DNA from: an uncultured Gilliamella sp.
GTDB taxonomy: Bacteria; Pseudomonadota; Gammaproteobacteria; Enterobacterales; Orbaceae
NCBI GenBank assembly: GCA_945271295.1
Contig: CALYPG010000007.1
Span: 48,107 to 112,106, forward strand
Length of the DNA: 64,000 nt
Direction of reading: 5' to 3'
Shown here: one piece after another, positions 52,201 to 61,601 of the stretch
Layout of the letters: the number at the start of each line of letters is the position of its first letter
How positions within the stretch are numbered: position 1 is the stretch's first letter
The notes under the pieces: generated by a model
What the model was told of the DNA's origin: nothing
What the model saw: the letters and a program-made list of their open reading frames with translations, nothing else
Databases searched by the model: none
Position numbers and translations under genes: made by a program

Positions 52201-53483
52201 CTGAATTGACGATTATTGATGCTCTAGGTCGAATGAAAGAGACATATAAAGTGCCTTATGGTTCGATCTTGACTAAAGGTAATGGTGTAGCTGTTGATGC
52301 TGGTGAAACCATTGCTAACTGGGATCCGCATACTATGCCAGTTATCTCAGAAGCAAAAGGTTTTGTTCGTTTTGTGGATATGATTGATGGTCAAACCATT
52401 ACTCGTCAAACTGATGAATTAACCGGTTTATCATCTATTGTTATATTAGACGTAGCAGAACGTACCGGTGTAGGTAAAGATTTACGTCCGGCGATTAAGA
52501 TTGTTGATGCTAAAGGGAAAGATGTTTACGTTTCAGGTTCAGAAATGCTAGCACAATATTTCTTACCGGGTAAAGCATTAGTACAGTTAGAAGACGGTGC
52601 GGAAATCAACGTTGGTGATACACTTGCCCGTATTCCACAAGCATCTGTTGGTACCAAAGATATCACCGGTGGTTTACCACGAGTTGCCGACTTGTTTGAA
52701 GCACGTAAACCGAAAGAGCCAGCAATTCTCGCGGAGATTGACGGTATTATCTCATTTGGTAAAGAGACTAAAGGTAAACGTCGCTTAATTATCACTCCAT
52801 TAGATGGCAGTGAACCATACGAAGAGATGATTCCAAAATGGCGTCAACTTAACGTATTTGAAGGTGAACAAGTTGGGCGTGGTGATGTGATTTCTGACGG
52901 TCCTGAATCAGCACATGATATTTTACGTCTACGCGGGGTAAATGCAGTAACGCGTTATATTGTTAACGAAGTTCAAGAAGTTTATCGTTTGCAAGGTGTA
53001 AAAATCAATGATAAACACATTGAAGTTATTGTTCGCCAAATGTTGCGTAAGGCAACGGTTATTCATCCTGGTGGTTCTCGTTTACTTGACGGTGAACAAC
53101 TTGAAGTTTCACGCTTGAAGATTATTAACCGTGAACTTGAAGCACAAGGTAAAGAACCAATTGTATACTTACATGATTTATTGGGTATAACTAAAGCGTC
53201 ATTAACTACTGAATCGTTTATTTCAGCGGCATCGTTCCAAGAAACGACTCGAGTGTTAACTGAAGCAGCGGTTGCAGGTAAAAACGACGAGTTACGTGGA
53301 TTAAAAGAAAACGTCATTGTGGGTCGTTTAATTCCGGCCGGTACCGGTTATGCTTACCATAAAGAACGTTTGCGTAAGCGAGTAACACCTGTTACTAATG
53401 ATGATCTGCAAACAACTATTTCAGCTGAGGAAGCAACAGCTAATTTAGCCGAATTACTTAACTCTGCAGAGGAAAATCAATAA
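49263..53483 (+). CDS. rpoC: RNA polymerase beta' subunit
   Basis: 1406 residues. It starts at GTG, as in E. coli, with TAGGAGCCAATT before it. The N-terminal zinc finger [20 protein letters not shown], the catalytic magnesium motif [12 protein letters not shown] (about 458) and the second zinc site [15 protein letters not shown] are present. Ends at a strong terminator. Confidence 0.99.
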   Translation: MKDLLKFLKAQTKTEDFDAIKIGLASPDMIRSWSFGEVKKPETINYRTFKPERDGLFCARIFGPVKDYECLCGKYKRLKHRGVICEKCGVEVTQAKVRRERMGHIELASPTAHIWFLKSLPSRIGLLLDMPLRDIERVLYFESFMVLDGGMTNLERGQILTEEQYLDALEEFGDEFDARMGAEAIQELLRNIDVQAECEALRDELATTNSETKRKKLTKRIKIIEAFIQSENKPEWMILNVLPVLPPDLRPLVPLDGGRFATSDLNDLYRRVINRNNRLKRLLDLAAPDIIVRNEKRMLQESVDALLDNGRRGRAITGSNKRPLKSLADMIKGKQGRFRQNLLGKRVDYSGRSVITVGPYLRLHQCGLPKKMALELFKPFIYGKLERRGYATTIKAAKKMVEREDSIVWDILDEVIREHPVLLNRAPTLHRLGIQAFEPILIEGKAIQLHPLVCAAFNADFDGDQMAVHVPLTLEAQLEARALMMSTNNILSPASGEPIIVPSQDVVLGLYYMTRDKINAKGEGMILTGPKEAEKLYRLGLVELHAKVKVRITENHRNAVGEWEETTSVIDTTVGRAILWLIMPKGMSFSVINQPLGKKAISRILNICYRQLGMKETVILADQVMYTGFAYAARSGVSVGIDDMEIPAKKLQIINEAEIEVAEIQEQFQSGLVTAGERYNKVIDIWAAANERVAKAMMDNLSTEKVINRDGEEEVQSSFNSIYMMADSGARGSAAQIRQLAGMRGLMAKPDGSIIETPITANFREGLNVLQYFISTHGARKGLADTALKTANSGYLTRRLVDVAQDLVVIEDDCGTLEGVVMTPVIEGGDVKEPLRERVLGRVTAEDVLKPGSADILIPRNTLLDEGYCDLLEAESVDSVKVRSVVSCDTDFGVCAKCYGRDLARGHLVNKGEAIGVIAAQSIGEPGTQLTMRTFHIGGAASRAAAESSVQVKNKGSIKLTNAKFVINPDKKLVITSRNAELTIIDALGRMKETYKVPYGSILTKGNGVAVDAGETIANWDPHTMPVISEAKGFVRFVDMIDGQTITRQTDELTGLSSIVILDVAERTGVGKDLRPAIKIVDAKGKDVYVSGSEMLAQYFLPGKALVQLEDGAEINVGDTLARIPQASVGTKDITGGLPRVADLFEARKPKEPAILAEIDGIISFGKETKGKRRLIITPLDGSEPYEEMIPKWRQLNVFEGEQVGRGDVISDGPESAHDILRLRGVNAVTRYIVNEVQEVYRLQGVKINDKHIEVIVRQMLRKATVIHPGGSRLLDGEQLEVSRLKIINRELEAQGKEPIVYLHDLLGITKASLTTESFISAASFQETTRVLTEAAVAGKNDELRGLKENVIVGRLIPAGTGYAYHKERLRKRVTPVTNDDLQTTISAEEATANLAELLNSAEENQ

Positions 53484-53506
53484 ACCTAAGTTAGGTTTTA
53501 TTTATA

Positions 53507-53536
53507 AAATAGCACGCATAGACGTGCTATTTTTTT
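53507..53536 (+). terminator. rpoC operon terminator
   Basis: Ten-base stem AAATAGCACG/CGTGCTATTT with a six-base loop and a T run. A smaller hairpin (AAACCT/AGGTTT, about 53483-53499) lies directly at the rpoC stop. Confidence 0.92.
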
Positions 53537-53583
53537 ATCTATTATTTTTGATATAAATAGAAAATTTGTATTAATATAGCATT

Positions 53584-53623
53584 ATGCATAGTAATTAAGC
53601 TTCATGCATAGTAATTAAACTTC
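53584..53623 (+). repeat. Tandem 20-bp duplication
   Basis: ATGCATAGTAATTAAGCTTC is followed at once by ATGCATAGTAATTAAACTTC, one mismatch. It lies between the rpoC terminator and lemA. Confidence 0.9.
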
Positions 53624-53764
53624 GCATATCACATTTAATAAATGTATAATAAACTCGTTTTAAAAAGTATCTAAAAATGTAACGTGGTTTTGTAACGTTA
53701 TCAATCCGTATCTTTCTTTTCTTAATTTGTATATAAGCTAAACAATTCATTACAGGGGCTCACG

Positions 53765-54364
53765 ATGAAAGTAAAACCTTTTTATATCATTATTGTGCTA
53801 ATAATTGTTGGTGCGTTGGTATTTTTTAATAATTATAATAGTATTCAATCTCAAGATGAAAAAGTGGCAGCTTCATGGGCCGAAGTTCTAAATCAATATA
53901 AACGCCGTGCTGATTTAGTACCGAATTTAGTTAATACCGTAAAAGGTTATGCTGAACATGAAAAAACAGTATTAACGGAAGTAACCGAAGCGCGGGCGAA
54001 AGTGGGATCAGTTCAACTTAATGCAGATCAGCTCACAGATCCAGCATTGTTTGCTAAGTTTCAGCAAGCTCAATCTCAACTAAGTTCTGCATTAAGTCAT
54101 CTTATTGCAGTTAGTGAAAATTATCCTGATCTTAAAGCTAATACACTTTATCAAGATTTAATGAGTCAGCTTGAAGGTAGCGAAAATCGTATAGCAGTTG
54201 CACGTGGCCGATATATCGAAACGGTGCAAACTTTCAATAGTTATATTCGTAAATTACCAACAAAATGGGTAGCTGATATATTAGGCGAACAACCTAAGCA
54301 GCAATTCACAGTTGAAAATGAAAAACAAATATCGAATGCACCAGTAGTCAATTTCGGGCAGTAG
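53765..54364 (+). CDS. LemA family protein
   Basis: A 199-residue protein with one N-terminal membrane segment (YIIIVLIIVGALVFF) and a long helical periplasmic or cytoplasmic bundle. The motifs SWAEVLNQYKRRADLVPNLV and ENRIAVARGRYIETVQTFN define the LemA family, whose role is unclear. It lies five bases before a TPM-domain gene; this pair recurs in many bacteria. Confidence 0.92.
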   Translation: MKVKPFYIIIVLIIVGALVFFNNYNSIQSQDEKVAASWAEVLNQYKRRADLVPNLVNTVKGYAEHEKTVLTEVTEARAKVGSVQLNADQLTDPALFAKFQQAQSQLSSALSHLIAVSENYPDLKANTLYQDLMSQLEGSENRIAVARGRYIETVQTFNSYIRKLPTKWVADILGEQPKQQFTVENEKQISNAPVVNFGQ

Positions 54365-54369
54365 CTATA

Positions 54370-55296
54370 ATGAAAAAATATCTGGTATTGTGTTTTTTGC
54401 TTATTGCTAGCTATTATAGTTATGCATTAACAGCCATCCCCATATTTGAACAGCGAGTTATTGATACTTCAAATACTTTAACCGCATCGCAAAAAAACGA
54501 GTTAGAGTCACGTTTAATTGAATATGAGCGACCAAGAACCGATGGCGCACAAATAGCGGTGTTAATGATCGCAAAACTCGATAACGAAACGGTTGAACAA
54601 TATGCCCAAAGAGTATTTCGTGATTGGCAAATTGGTAAACAAGGGCAAGATAACGGTATATTGTTATTGATTGTAAAAGATGACAGATTGATGCGTATTG
54701 AGGTAGGTTATGGATTAGAAGGAACTATTACTGACTTAGTTGCTAGCCGAATTATTCGAGAACAATTAGCGCCTCAATTTAAGCAAAATAACTATTATCA
54801 AGGTATTGATAATGCTTTATCCGTATTAATACAAAAAATAAATGACTCTGTACCCATGCCAGATAATGCAAATAATGAAAAGCCTAATCTTAAAACATTA
54901 CTTGCTAGTGAATTTGGAGCAGATTTGATCAATTATGGTTTAGTGTCTTTCTTTATTTGTTTTGCTATAACTAACATATTTCCAATCAATTTATTCAAAT
55001 TACATGCAAATCGAAGTTTAGGAACCGGAATACTTAATGGCTTTTCGGTTGGTGGATTTACCTTGTGGAATGGTTATCCATTATATATTGCATTACCGCT
55101 TTTATTTTTGGCTTTTGTCGCTAGTACTATTTTAAGTGGTATTTTATACATTCAAGGTAATAATGGTGGTGGCAATAATCATCGACGTGGAGGTTTTGGT
55201 GGTAACGGAGGTGGTGGATTTGGCGGAGGTTCAGGTGGGTTCAGTGGTGGCGGTGGTGGCCGCAGTGGTGGTGGCGGTGCATCTGGTAGTTGGTAG
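54370..55296 (+). CDS. TPM-domain (YgcG family) membrane protein
   Basis: A 308-residue protein with a signal peptide (YLVLCFLLIASYYSYA), a TPM domain (about 25-150, FEQRVIDTSNTLTASQK and IEVGYGLEGTITD), two or three membrane segments and a C-terminal Gly-rich tail that ends SGGGGASGSW. TPM domains have phosphatase-like or repair roles in plants; the bacterial role is unknown. Operon with lemA. Confidence 0.9.
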   Translation: MKKYLVLCFLLIASYYSYALTAIPIFEQRVIDTSNTLTASQKNELESRLIEYERPRTDGAQIAVLMIAKLDNETVEQYAQRVFRDWQIGKQGQDNGILLLIVKDDRLMRIEVGYGLEGTITDLVASRIIREQLAPQFKQNNYYQGIDNALSVLIQKINDSVPMPDNANNEKPNLKTLLASEFGADLINYGLVSFFICFAITNIFPINLFKLHANRSLGTGILNGFSVGGFTLWNGYPLYIALPLLFLAFVASTILSGILYIQGNNGGGNNHRRGGFGGNGGGGFGGGSGGFSGGGGGRSGGGGASGSW

Positions 55297-55583
55297 TTAA
55301 GTTAAAAAATAGGCGTCAAGTGGCGCCTAAATAATGAAAATTCAATACAGATCGTTAACGGCAATATTTTTTACTACTAGTGTTATTTATATTTTTTCGT
55401 TTTGATAACCATTTTATAGAGCCATTTATAGGTGGCTTGTTTCATAATATGTTTTTCTAAAAATTAACCCTGATATTACTCATATCATCCTCAATAATTA
55501 AAATAAATTACTACAGATAGTGGTTTTATTACATCATAATTAACTAACGGATTAATGTGTAATATTGACTAATGATACTTAAT

Positions 55584-55622
55584 TTGTAAAGATGTTTCAG
55601 GTTAAGTATACGTTTGCGTATA
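55584..55622 (+). repeat. Interspersed ~39-bp repeat, copy D
   Basis: TTGTAAAGATGTTTCAGG, spacer, then TATACGTTTGCGTATA. The loop differs from other copies, but the change keeps and even lengthens the inverted repeat (ATACG/CGTAT). Confidence 0.85.
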
Positions 55623-55677
55623 AAAACACCCCTACATTCAATATACTTAGGTGATTTGCTCACTCAACCTTATCCTC

Positions 55678-55875
55678 TTACCAAGCCATAGCAAATTCAT
55701 GCGTTTGACTAGGATAATTATAATCCTGAGCTATCTTAATTTTGATCGCTGACAGATAAATTATCATAAATGGCTGACCTTTTTTACTGTCACGCACGTA
55801 GTATATGAATTCACCTTTGAATTTAAGAGTGACATTAATTTCATGATCAAAATCACAAATTTGAAAAAGAGTTTA
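55678..55875 (-). pseudogene. Decayed reading frame, minus strand
   Basis: About 65 codons without a start read DFDHEINVTLKFKGEFIYYV, then RDSKKGQPFMIIYLSAIKIK, and end with HEFAMAW before a stop. Amino-acid composition looks like real protein. No family recognised; likely the C-terminal remnant of a lost gene. Confidence 0.4.
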
Positions 55876-56038
55876 TTCAGATTGTATTTATGCAGTATGT
55901 GAACAATTTAGTTTGATACAGTATTTGAACCAATTTATAACAAATTTCCTGTTGCTGATGGAAAAAGTCTCTATCCACATCGTCTCTTGTTTCATTTACG
56001 CTTAAGGCATCTCATAAAACAAAAAATATGTATTTAAT

Positions 56039-56368
56039 ATGACTCAAATAAAATTTCGAATGATTGAAGATAACCTTAAACCTGAATTAGTAACTAAACA
56101 AACCATTGAAATTATAAATAATTGGTTATCAGAAAAGCAAATTACCCAAAATGACGTACAGAAAGCGATGTTGTTTTCACATGTCAAAGCAATGGTAGAA
56201 AGATCAAAAACATTGGAAAAATTACCAGAAGTAGATCCAACGTTGTTTGCAGAACTATCAGAGGAATCCTTAGAACTTGCACGTAGGACTGTAAAATTAT
56301 TTGATAATTTACCTATGGAAGAAGCCTATTTATTGGCGGTTCATTACGAGGTAGCCAAAGCAAATTAA
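56039..56368 (+). CDS. Stand-alone PRD-like regulatory protein
   Basis: A 109-residue helical protein that looks like a single PTS regulation domain (PRD): it has the first conserved histidine H48 in LFSHVKAMVERSKT and the second H102 in YLLAVHYEVAK, but no DNA- or RNA-binding domain. PRDs are normally phosphorylated by HPr or EII proteins inside activators such as the one at 61602. As the first gene of the operon it may report PTS state or compete with the activator. Function is inferred. Confidence 0.65.
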   Translation: MTQIKFRMIEDNLKPELVTKQTIEIINNWLSEKQITQNDVQKAMLFSHVKAMVERSKTLEKLPEVDPTLFAELSEESLELARRTVKLFDNLPMEEAYLLAVHYEVAKAN

Positions 56369-56415
56369 AAAAGTTATTAGACATTCAAAAGACAATAATT
56401 AATAGGAGAAAAGGT

Positions 56416-56781
56416 ATGACTGAAGTGGTCATTGTCATTGGCGATAGAATGGGAAAAGGGCAAAAAATTGCAGAAGGTATTAATTCTGTAGAGGGTTGTC
56501 GTGCCATTGTTATCCCAGGTATGGCAGCTGATATGAAATTAGGTGATGTAATGAACAAAGAGAATGCTGATTTAGGGCTCTCTTTCTGTGGTAGTGGTGG
56601 TGCTGGTGCAATTACAGCACAAAATAAATATGGCTATACCCAACGTCATGGCATGCGATCTATTGAAGAAGGTGAAACCGCAATCAATGATGGTTGTAAA
56701 GTACTGGGTTTTGGCTTTATGGATACTCAAGAATTAGGACAACGTATTGCCAAAGCATTTTTAAAAAAGAATCCTCGTTGA
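56416..56781 (+). CDS. Glycine-rich SFCGS family protein
   Basis: A 121-residue cytoplasmic protein with an N-terminal VVIVIGDRMGKGQKIAEGI and the defining SFCGSGGAGAITAQNKYGY (SFCGS at residues 56-60). It belongs to the Gly_rich_SFCGS family, always found with DUF4310-4312 proteins and of unknown function. The fold start resembles small alpha/beta EIIB-like subunits, so a cytoplasmic subunit of the neighbouring membrane system is possible. AGGAGAAAAGG precedes the ATG. Confidence 0.85.
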   Translation: MTEVVIVIGDRMGKGQKIAEGINSVEGCRAIVIPGMAADMKLGDVMNKENADLGLSFCGSGGAGAITAQNKYGYTQRHGMRSIEEGETAINDGCKVLGFGFMDTQELGQRIAKAFLKKNPR

Positions 56782-56797
56782 TAAATGGAAAAGTAGC

Positions 56798-57094
56798 ATG
56801 CAAAAAACTCAGCAGATGATTGTGAGGGTAAAAGGTCAGGGTGATTCTAAGCAACGAGCATTTGCTACAGCATTGAATCAAGTTCAAAAAGAGGTACTAA
56901 AAAATACGGATAATATTATGTTGCGTATTAAACCTCTTAACATTGAAGTGGTGTCAGCATCTGAAAAGATAACTACTGAGCGTTTTTTGTTTATCTTTTT
57001 ACCAAGGAAGAGAACCTTTTATGAAATCACACTTGATATATCTGTTGATATAAGCTTTGTCGATCTAAAGGACATTGAATTTACCTCTAAATAA
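56798..57094 (+). CDS. DUF4312 family protein
   Basis: A 98-residue protein with QQMIVRVKGQGDSKQRAFAT and FLFIFLPRKRTFYEITLDIS, the DUF4312 pattern. It lies 16 bases after the SFCGS gene and 15 before DUF4311. No enzyme motif is visible; presumably a soluble part of the same complex. Confidence 0.8.
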   Translation: MQKTQQMIVRVKGQGDSKQRAFATALNQVQKEVLKNTDNIMLRIKPLNIEVVSASEKITTERFLFIFLPRKRTFYEITLDISVDISFVDLKDIEFTSK

Positions 57095-57109
57095 CGTAAA
57101 AGGAAAGTT

Positions 57110-57862
57110 ATGGAAATTCTAATTATTGCATTAAAGTCTATTATTATCGGTGGACTTTGTGGTTTTGGCGTTGGTGCTGGCGCTGCTCGAATGTTTCATG
57201 CACCGACATATCAAGGTATGGGGGCTTTTCGTACCTTAGGAGAGCTTAATTCGTGCGAAGGCGATCCGGCAGCACATTTCTCATTTGGTCTAGGTTTCTT
57301 TTTTAATGCTTGGGCGTCATCAGTCGCAGCAGGTTCTTTCACGCAAGATGTTGATCACCGCATTATCCCAAACTGGGGTGCATCATTACTAATGATAAAA
57401 AATCGCAATCTTGCCGAAACATTACACGATCCTAAAAAAATGGCATTTGCCTGTATGATTATTGGTGTGATTGTTGTTTTATTTTTAAACACTACGACTT
57501 CGGCAATACCTGATTCACTAAAAATTACAGCAACTAAAGTCTTAGTACCTGCGGCAAATTTACTTGTTGCGACTGTGATGCCAGTAATTTTCTGGTTAGC
57601 AGCGTTAGATGCCGGACGACGAAGTGGTTTTTGGGGAACATTATTTGGAGGGCTAGCTCAGTTAGTTATGGGTAATGCTGTTCCAGGACTAGTATTAGGT
57701 ATTTTGATTGGGAAAGGGGTTGATGACAGTGGTTGGAATCGAGTGATGAAAATCATGTTAGTTGCAGTAATTATTCTATTTGTAATGAGTGGATATTTCC
57801 GTGGTTTTGATATGAAGATGATCAACTCTTTTAGAGATGGCCTATCTTATTGGTTTAAATAG
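57110..57862 (+). CDS. DUF4311 integral membrane protein
   Basis: A 250-residue protein with about six or seven hydrophobic segments and a Gly-rich opening (GGLCGFGVGAGAARMFHAPT) that matches the DUF4311 family. The conserved loop LNSCEGDPAAHFSFG is polar between membrane segments and could line a path. Likely one half of a two-subunit membrane transporter with the DUF4310 protein 17 bases downstream. Transport has not been shown for the family to my knowledge. Confidence 0.82.
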   Translation: MEILIIALKSIIIGGLCGFGVGAGAARMFHAPTYQGMGAFRTLGELNSCEGDPAAHFSFGLGFFFNAWASSVAAGSFTQDVDHRIIPNWGASLLMIKNRNLAETLHDPKKMAFACMIIGVIVVLFLNTTTSAIPDSLKITATKVLVPAANLLVATVMPVIFWLAALDAGRRSGFWGTLFGGLAQLVMGNAVPGLVLGILIGKGVDDSGWNRVMKIMLVAVIILFVMSGYFRGFDMKMINSFRDGLSYWFK

Positions 57863-57879
57863 TATATAGGGAACGAATT

Positions 57880-58533
57880 ATGAATACAGAAACAACTATT
57901 AGCAAAAGTTTTTGGTATGCCGATTGGTCATTCCCTATTATATGTGGATTATTATCAGCCGGTATTTTTGCAGGAACACATACTTTTTATGTTTATGGTA
58001 TAGGCGCATTTAATGAAATCGCTTTTGTTGCCATGCTTAAATCAGGCATGACCACAGGTGATTATGGTGCAGTTGCTGCTTTTGGGGCTAGTTTTTTGTT
58101 TGCGCGAGTTATAGAAGGATCGCTAGTTGGAATACTTGATATTGGGGGAGCATTACAAACTGGTATTGGTTTAGGTGTGCCAGCGTTATTACTAGCTGGT
58201 GGTTATACTTTACCGATTGAAAACTTCCCCCTTGCTTTGGTAACAGGTTTAGTATTAGGAATATTGATTGGTTTAATTATCATCCTTATTCGTAAATTTA
58301 CTGTGAATAGTGGCGGTGGTTCAACTTTTGGTGCCGATGTTATGATGGGTGCAGGTAATGCATCAGGTCGATTTTTAGGCCCAATGATAATTCTATCTGC
58401 TATGGTTGCTTCAATTCCTATTGGTATTGGATCATTACTTGGGGCATTACTTTTTTATGTTTGGAAAAAACCAATTACGGGTGGTGCCATTTTAGGTGCA
58501 ATGATTTTTGGTGGTATTTTCCCAATTGTATAA
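57880..58533 (+). CDS. DUF4310 integral membrane protein
   Basis: A 217-residue protein with about six hydrophobic segments; FWYADWSFPIICGLLSAG and GTHTFYVYGIGAFNEIAF fit DUF4310. A Gly-rich loop (NSGGGSTFGADVMMGAGNAS) precedes the last segments. It forms a pair with the DUF4311 protein, somewhat as EIIC and EIID do in mannose-type PTS systems, but no sequence kinship to those is visible. Confidence 0.82.
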   Translation: MNTETTISKSFWYADWSFPIICGLLSAGIFAGTHTFYVYGIGAFNEIAFVAMLKSGMTTGDYGAVAAFGASFLFARVIEGSLVGILDIGGALQTGIGLGVPALLLAGGYTLPIENFPLALVTGLVLGILIGLIIILIRKFTVNSGGGSTFGADVMMGAGNASGRFLGPMIILSAMVASIPIGIGSLLGALLFYVWKKPITGGAILGAMIFGGIFPIV

Positions 58534-58586
58534 TGTTTTATTAACCCTGTGTAATAACTTAAATTACAGAGGGTTTGGACCTAATT

Positions 58587-59741
58587 ATGTATGATTTAGT
58601 TATAAAAAATGCCAAGTTAATAGACGATTCTATTACCGACATTGCTGTTCATCTTGGAAAAATTGTTAAGGTTGATAAAAGTATCATTGCTCCATCTCAG
58701 CAAATTATGGATCTACAAGCTCAACATTACATCAGCTCAGGATGGATTGATTCCCATACTCATTGTTTTGCTCATTCTCCCATTTACTATGATGAGCCTG
58801 ATTTGATTGGTGTTAAATCAGGAGTAGCATCGGTTGTTGATGCAGGTAGTGTTGGAGCACTAGATATTGATGAATTTTATCAATTAGCACAACAAGCAAA
58901 TACCAACGTTTATGCTTTTTTAAACATTTCAAAAATTGGCTTGATTCGGCAAAGTGAACTTGCTGACATGAATGATATCGATGTCCCTTTATTTGATGCC
59001 AAACTAACTCAATATCCTGATTTTATTATAGGTATTAAAGTGCGTATGAGTCGTAGTGTTGTTGGTGAAAATGGTATTTTGCCGTTGATTAAAGCCAAAG
59101 ATATGCAACGAAAAAGCGGATTACCTTTAATGATACATGTTGGGAATAATCCGCCAGAACTTGATGAAATTGCTGATCTATTAACAGCAGGTGACATCAT
59201 TACTCATTGTTTTAATGGTAAACCAAATCAAATTTTTGATAAGCACAATAATCTACGTGATTCAATTAAACGAGCCATTGCGCGAGGCGTGATTTTAGAT
59301 ATTGGTCATGGTGGTGAGAGTTTTAGTTTCGCTGTAGCCGAACGAGCTAAATGTTTAGATATTTATCCAAACACCATTAGTTCTGATATTTATTCGAAAA
59401 ACCGCCTAAAAGGACCGGTATTTAGTTTAGCTAATGTGATGACGAAATTTATTTGTCTAGGTTACAGTCGGCAAAGAATTATTGATAGTGTAACCAAAAA
59501 TGCGGCACAAGTGTTACATCTTGAAAATAAAGGTAAATTAGCGGTTGGTTATGATGCTGATCTCACTATTTTTGATATAAAACAAGCCCCTGTTTCATTA
59601 TTGGATTCAGAAGGTCAAGTTCGCCAAAGTCATGAACAATTTGTGCCTTTAGCATGTATTGTGTCAGGGAATACCAAAAATCATGTACGCATTGAAATAA
59701 CAGAAGAAGGTAATAAAAATGGGCTTAGAATCTCAAACTGA
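58587..59741 (+). CDS. Amidohydrolase/deacetylase family metallohydrolase
   Basis: A 384-residue member of the amidohydrolase superfamily. Metal ligands are in WIDSHTHCFAHSP (HxH), the probable carboxylated lysine in IGIKVRMSR, and histidines in IHVGNNPPE and ITHCFNGKP; the final Asp is in SSDIYSKN. Family members remove acyl or cyclic amide groups. Next to an amino-sugar-acid ammonia lyase it may deacylate or open the imported substrate. ATG at 58587; a TTG at 58575 is possible. The end overlaps the next gene by 23 bases. Confidence 0.85.
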   Translation: MYDLVIKNAKLIDDSITDIAVHLGKIVKVDKSIIAPSQQIMDLQAQHYISSGWIDSHTHCFAHSPIYYDEPDLIGVKSGVASVVDAGSVGALDIDEFYQLAQQANTNVYAFLNISKIGLIRQSELADMNDIDVPLFDAKLTQYPDFIIGIKVRMSRSVVGENGILPLIKAKDMQRKSGLPLMIHVGNNPPELDEIADLLTAGDIITHCFNGKPNQIFDKHNNLRDSIKRAIARGVILDIGHGGESFSFAVAERAKCLDIYPNTISSDIYSKNRLKGPVFSLANVMTKFICLGYSRQRIIDSVTKNAAQVLHLENKGKLAVGYDADLTIFDIKQAPVSLLDSEGQVRQSHEQFVPLACIVSGNTKNHVRIEITEEGNKNGLRISN

Positions 59742-60867
59742 AAAAGATATATACCAAAAATATAACTTAAAAAAAGTGATTAACGCCTCAGGTCGTATGA
59801 CAATATTAGGTGTATCAACACCGAGACCAGAAGTAGTCAATACTGTTTGTGAAGGCTTAAATGAGTATTTTGAAATAAAGGATTTAGTGGATAAAACAGG
59901 GCAATATATTGCTAACTTGCTAAATGTTGAAAATGCCGTAGTGGTGTCATGTGCATCAGCGGGTATTGCACAAGCGGTTGCCGGGGTTATTGTAAAAGAT
60001 GACCTTGACCTGTTGATGAATTTACATTCATCAGATAAATATGTGCCACGTGAAATTATTGTCCCTAAAGGCCATAACGTTAATTTTGGAGCCCCAATAG
60101 GCACAATGGTTGGTTTAGGTGGTGGTATTGTAGTTGAAGCAGGTTATGCCAATGAGTGCAAACCGGAGCATATTGAATCGTTAATTAATCCTGATACGGC
60201 GGCGATTTTATATGTTAAGTCACATCACTGTGTTCAAAAAAGTATGTTGTCGGTAGCGCAAACGGCCAGTATTGCCAAAAAGTATAATATTCCACTAATT
60301 GTTGATGCGGCGGCAGAAGAAGATTTGCAAACTTATTATCAACAGGGAGCTGATTTAGTTATTTATAGTGGTGCCAAAGCGATAGAAGGTCCGACCAGCG
60401 GTTTAGTAATTGGTCGTCAACAAGCAGTTGAGTGGGTAAAACGCCAATCACAAGGTATTGGAAGGCCAATGAAAGTAGGTAAAGAAGGTATTTTGGGTTT
60501 AACAAAAGCCATTGAACTTTATATTACCGAGCCAAAGCAAGAAACCGGTCAACAGATGGTGGCAAAAATGACTCCATTTATAGAAAAACTAAATGCTATA
60601 GCCGGTATATCAGCTAAGGTCGTTTGGGATGGAGCGGGGCGAGATATTGCCCGAGCCGAAATATCGTTTGATGCAAAAGTGACAGGTAAGAGCGCTCAAG
60701 ATATGGTACATCTGATGAAACAAGGTAAAATTGCCGTTTATTTTCGAGACTATAAAGCGAATGAAGGTAAAGTAGATGCAGATGTTCGTAGTGTAACGGG
60801 CGAACAACTCGATATTATTTACAACAAAATTAAAGCAATTATTCAAGGAGCAAGCTCATGCAACTGA
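59719..60867 (+). CDS. DgaE-like PLP-dependent ammonia lyase
   Basis: A 382-residue SelA/fold-type I PLP enzyme. The cofactor lysine is K220 in YSGAKAIEGPTSGLVIG; VVSCASAGIAQAVAG and PLIVDAAAEEDLQTYYQ surround the cofactor. DgaE of Salmonella removes ammonia from D-glucosaminate 6-phosphate to give 2-keto-3-deoxygluconate 6-phosphate. The reaction here is probably the same type on a related substrate. It overlaps both neighbours (23 and 10 bases), so translation is coupled. Confidence 0.85.
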   Translation: MGLESQTEKDIYQKYNLKKVINASGRMTILGVSTPRPEVVNTVCEGLNEYFEIKDLVDKTGQYIANLLNVENAVVVSCASAGIAQAVAGVIVKDDLDLLMNLHSSDKYVPREIIVPKGHNVNFGAPIGTMVGLGGGIVVEAGYANECKPEHIESLINPDTAAILYVKSHHCVQKSMLSVAQTASIAKKYNIPLIVDAAAEEDLQTYYQQGADLVIYSGAKAIEGPTSGLVIGRQQAVEWVKRQSQGIGRPMKVGKEGILGLTKAIELYITEPKQETGQQMVAKMTPFIEKLNAIAGISAKVVWDGAGRDIARAEISFDAKVTGKSAQDMVHLMKQGKIAVYFRDYKANEGKVDADVRSVTGEQLDIIYNKIKAIIQGASSCN

Positions 60868-61598
60868 CCCCCAATTATTACAATGACCGTGTCTGTTTAA
60901 ATGTTTTGGCCAATTCAATAGCTAATGCAAAAGCAATTTATGAAGCGGCACAAACCCACGTGGTGGTTGGTATTTTATCAAAAAACTACCCAGATAATAG
61001 TTCAGCGATTGCAGATATGAAAAAATATGCATTAGCAATAGATAATGCAATATCAGTAGGTTTGGGTGCAGGTGACCCGAATCAGTCCACGATGGTATCA
61101 GAAATTTCAGCGGAACTGCAACCGCAGCATATTAACCAAGTTTTTACCGGCGTTGCTACAAGCAGGGCACTTTTGGGACAAAAAGAAACGGTTATTAACG
61201 GACTGGTATCTCCGACAGGAAAAGTTGGTTTAGTTAATATTGCAACCGGGCCATTAAGCTCTCAATCTGCTGCTGCAATAGTACCGGTTGAGACAGCCAT
61301 TGCTTTATTAAAAGACATGGGTGGCAGTTCGATAAAATATTTTCCAATGGGCGGATTAAAACATCAAAATGAATTTGAATATGTAGCCAGATGCTGTGCA
61401 GAAAATAATTTTTATCTTGAACCCACAAGGGGAATAGATTTAGACAACTATGGCGCTATTTTGAAAATTGCATTAGATGCAGGGGTGAAAAAAATCATTC
61501 CACATATTTATAGTTCGATTATTGATAAAGCATCGGGGGCAACCAGAATAGATGACGTTAAACAACTTTTGGCAATTACACAAAAACTCGTAGGATAA
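60858..61598 (+). CDS. DgaF-like KDGP aldolase
   Basis: A 246-residue protein of the KDGP aldolase family (DgaF): conserved parts include SVGLGAGDPNQSTMVSEIS, VSPTGKVGLVNIATGP and GGSSIKYFPMGGLKH, with Lys in the last as Schiff-base candidate. DgaF splits 2-keto-3-deoxygluconate 6-phosphate into pyruvate and glyceraldehyde 3-phosphate. Start ATG overlaps the DgaE-like gene by ten bases; AAGGAGCAAGC precedes it. Confidence 0.85.
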   Translation: MQLTPNYYNDRVCLNVLANSIANAKAIYEAAQTHVVVGILSKNYPDNSSAIADMKKYALAIDNAISVGLGAGDPNQSTMVSEISAELQPQHINQVFTGVATSRALLGQKETVINGLVSPTGKVGLVNIATGPLSSQSAAAIVPVETAIALLKDMGGSSIKYFPMGGLKHQNEFEYVARCCAENNFYLEPTRGIDLDNYGAILKIALDAGVKKIIPHIYSSIIDKASGATRIDDVKQLLAITQKLVG

Positions 61599-61601
61599 GA
61601 G

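Larger units (their letters stand above)
55297..56038. other. Long intergenic region before the PRD/DUF431x operon
   Basis: This 742-base stretch holds repeat copy D (55584-55622) and a decayed minus-strand frame (55678-55875). The last 160 bases should contain the operon's promoter and activator sites; I could not identify a convincing -35/-10, nor a clear sigma-54 site. No RNA gene is visible. Confidence 0.5.

Noticed and set aside
55175..55290. GGT/GGC-rich simple repeat considered as a CRISPR-like or minisatellite array
   Set aside because: It is coding sequence for the Gly-rich tail of the TPM protein; units are irregular and there are no spacers.
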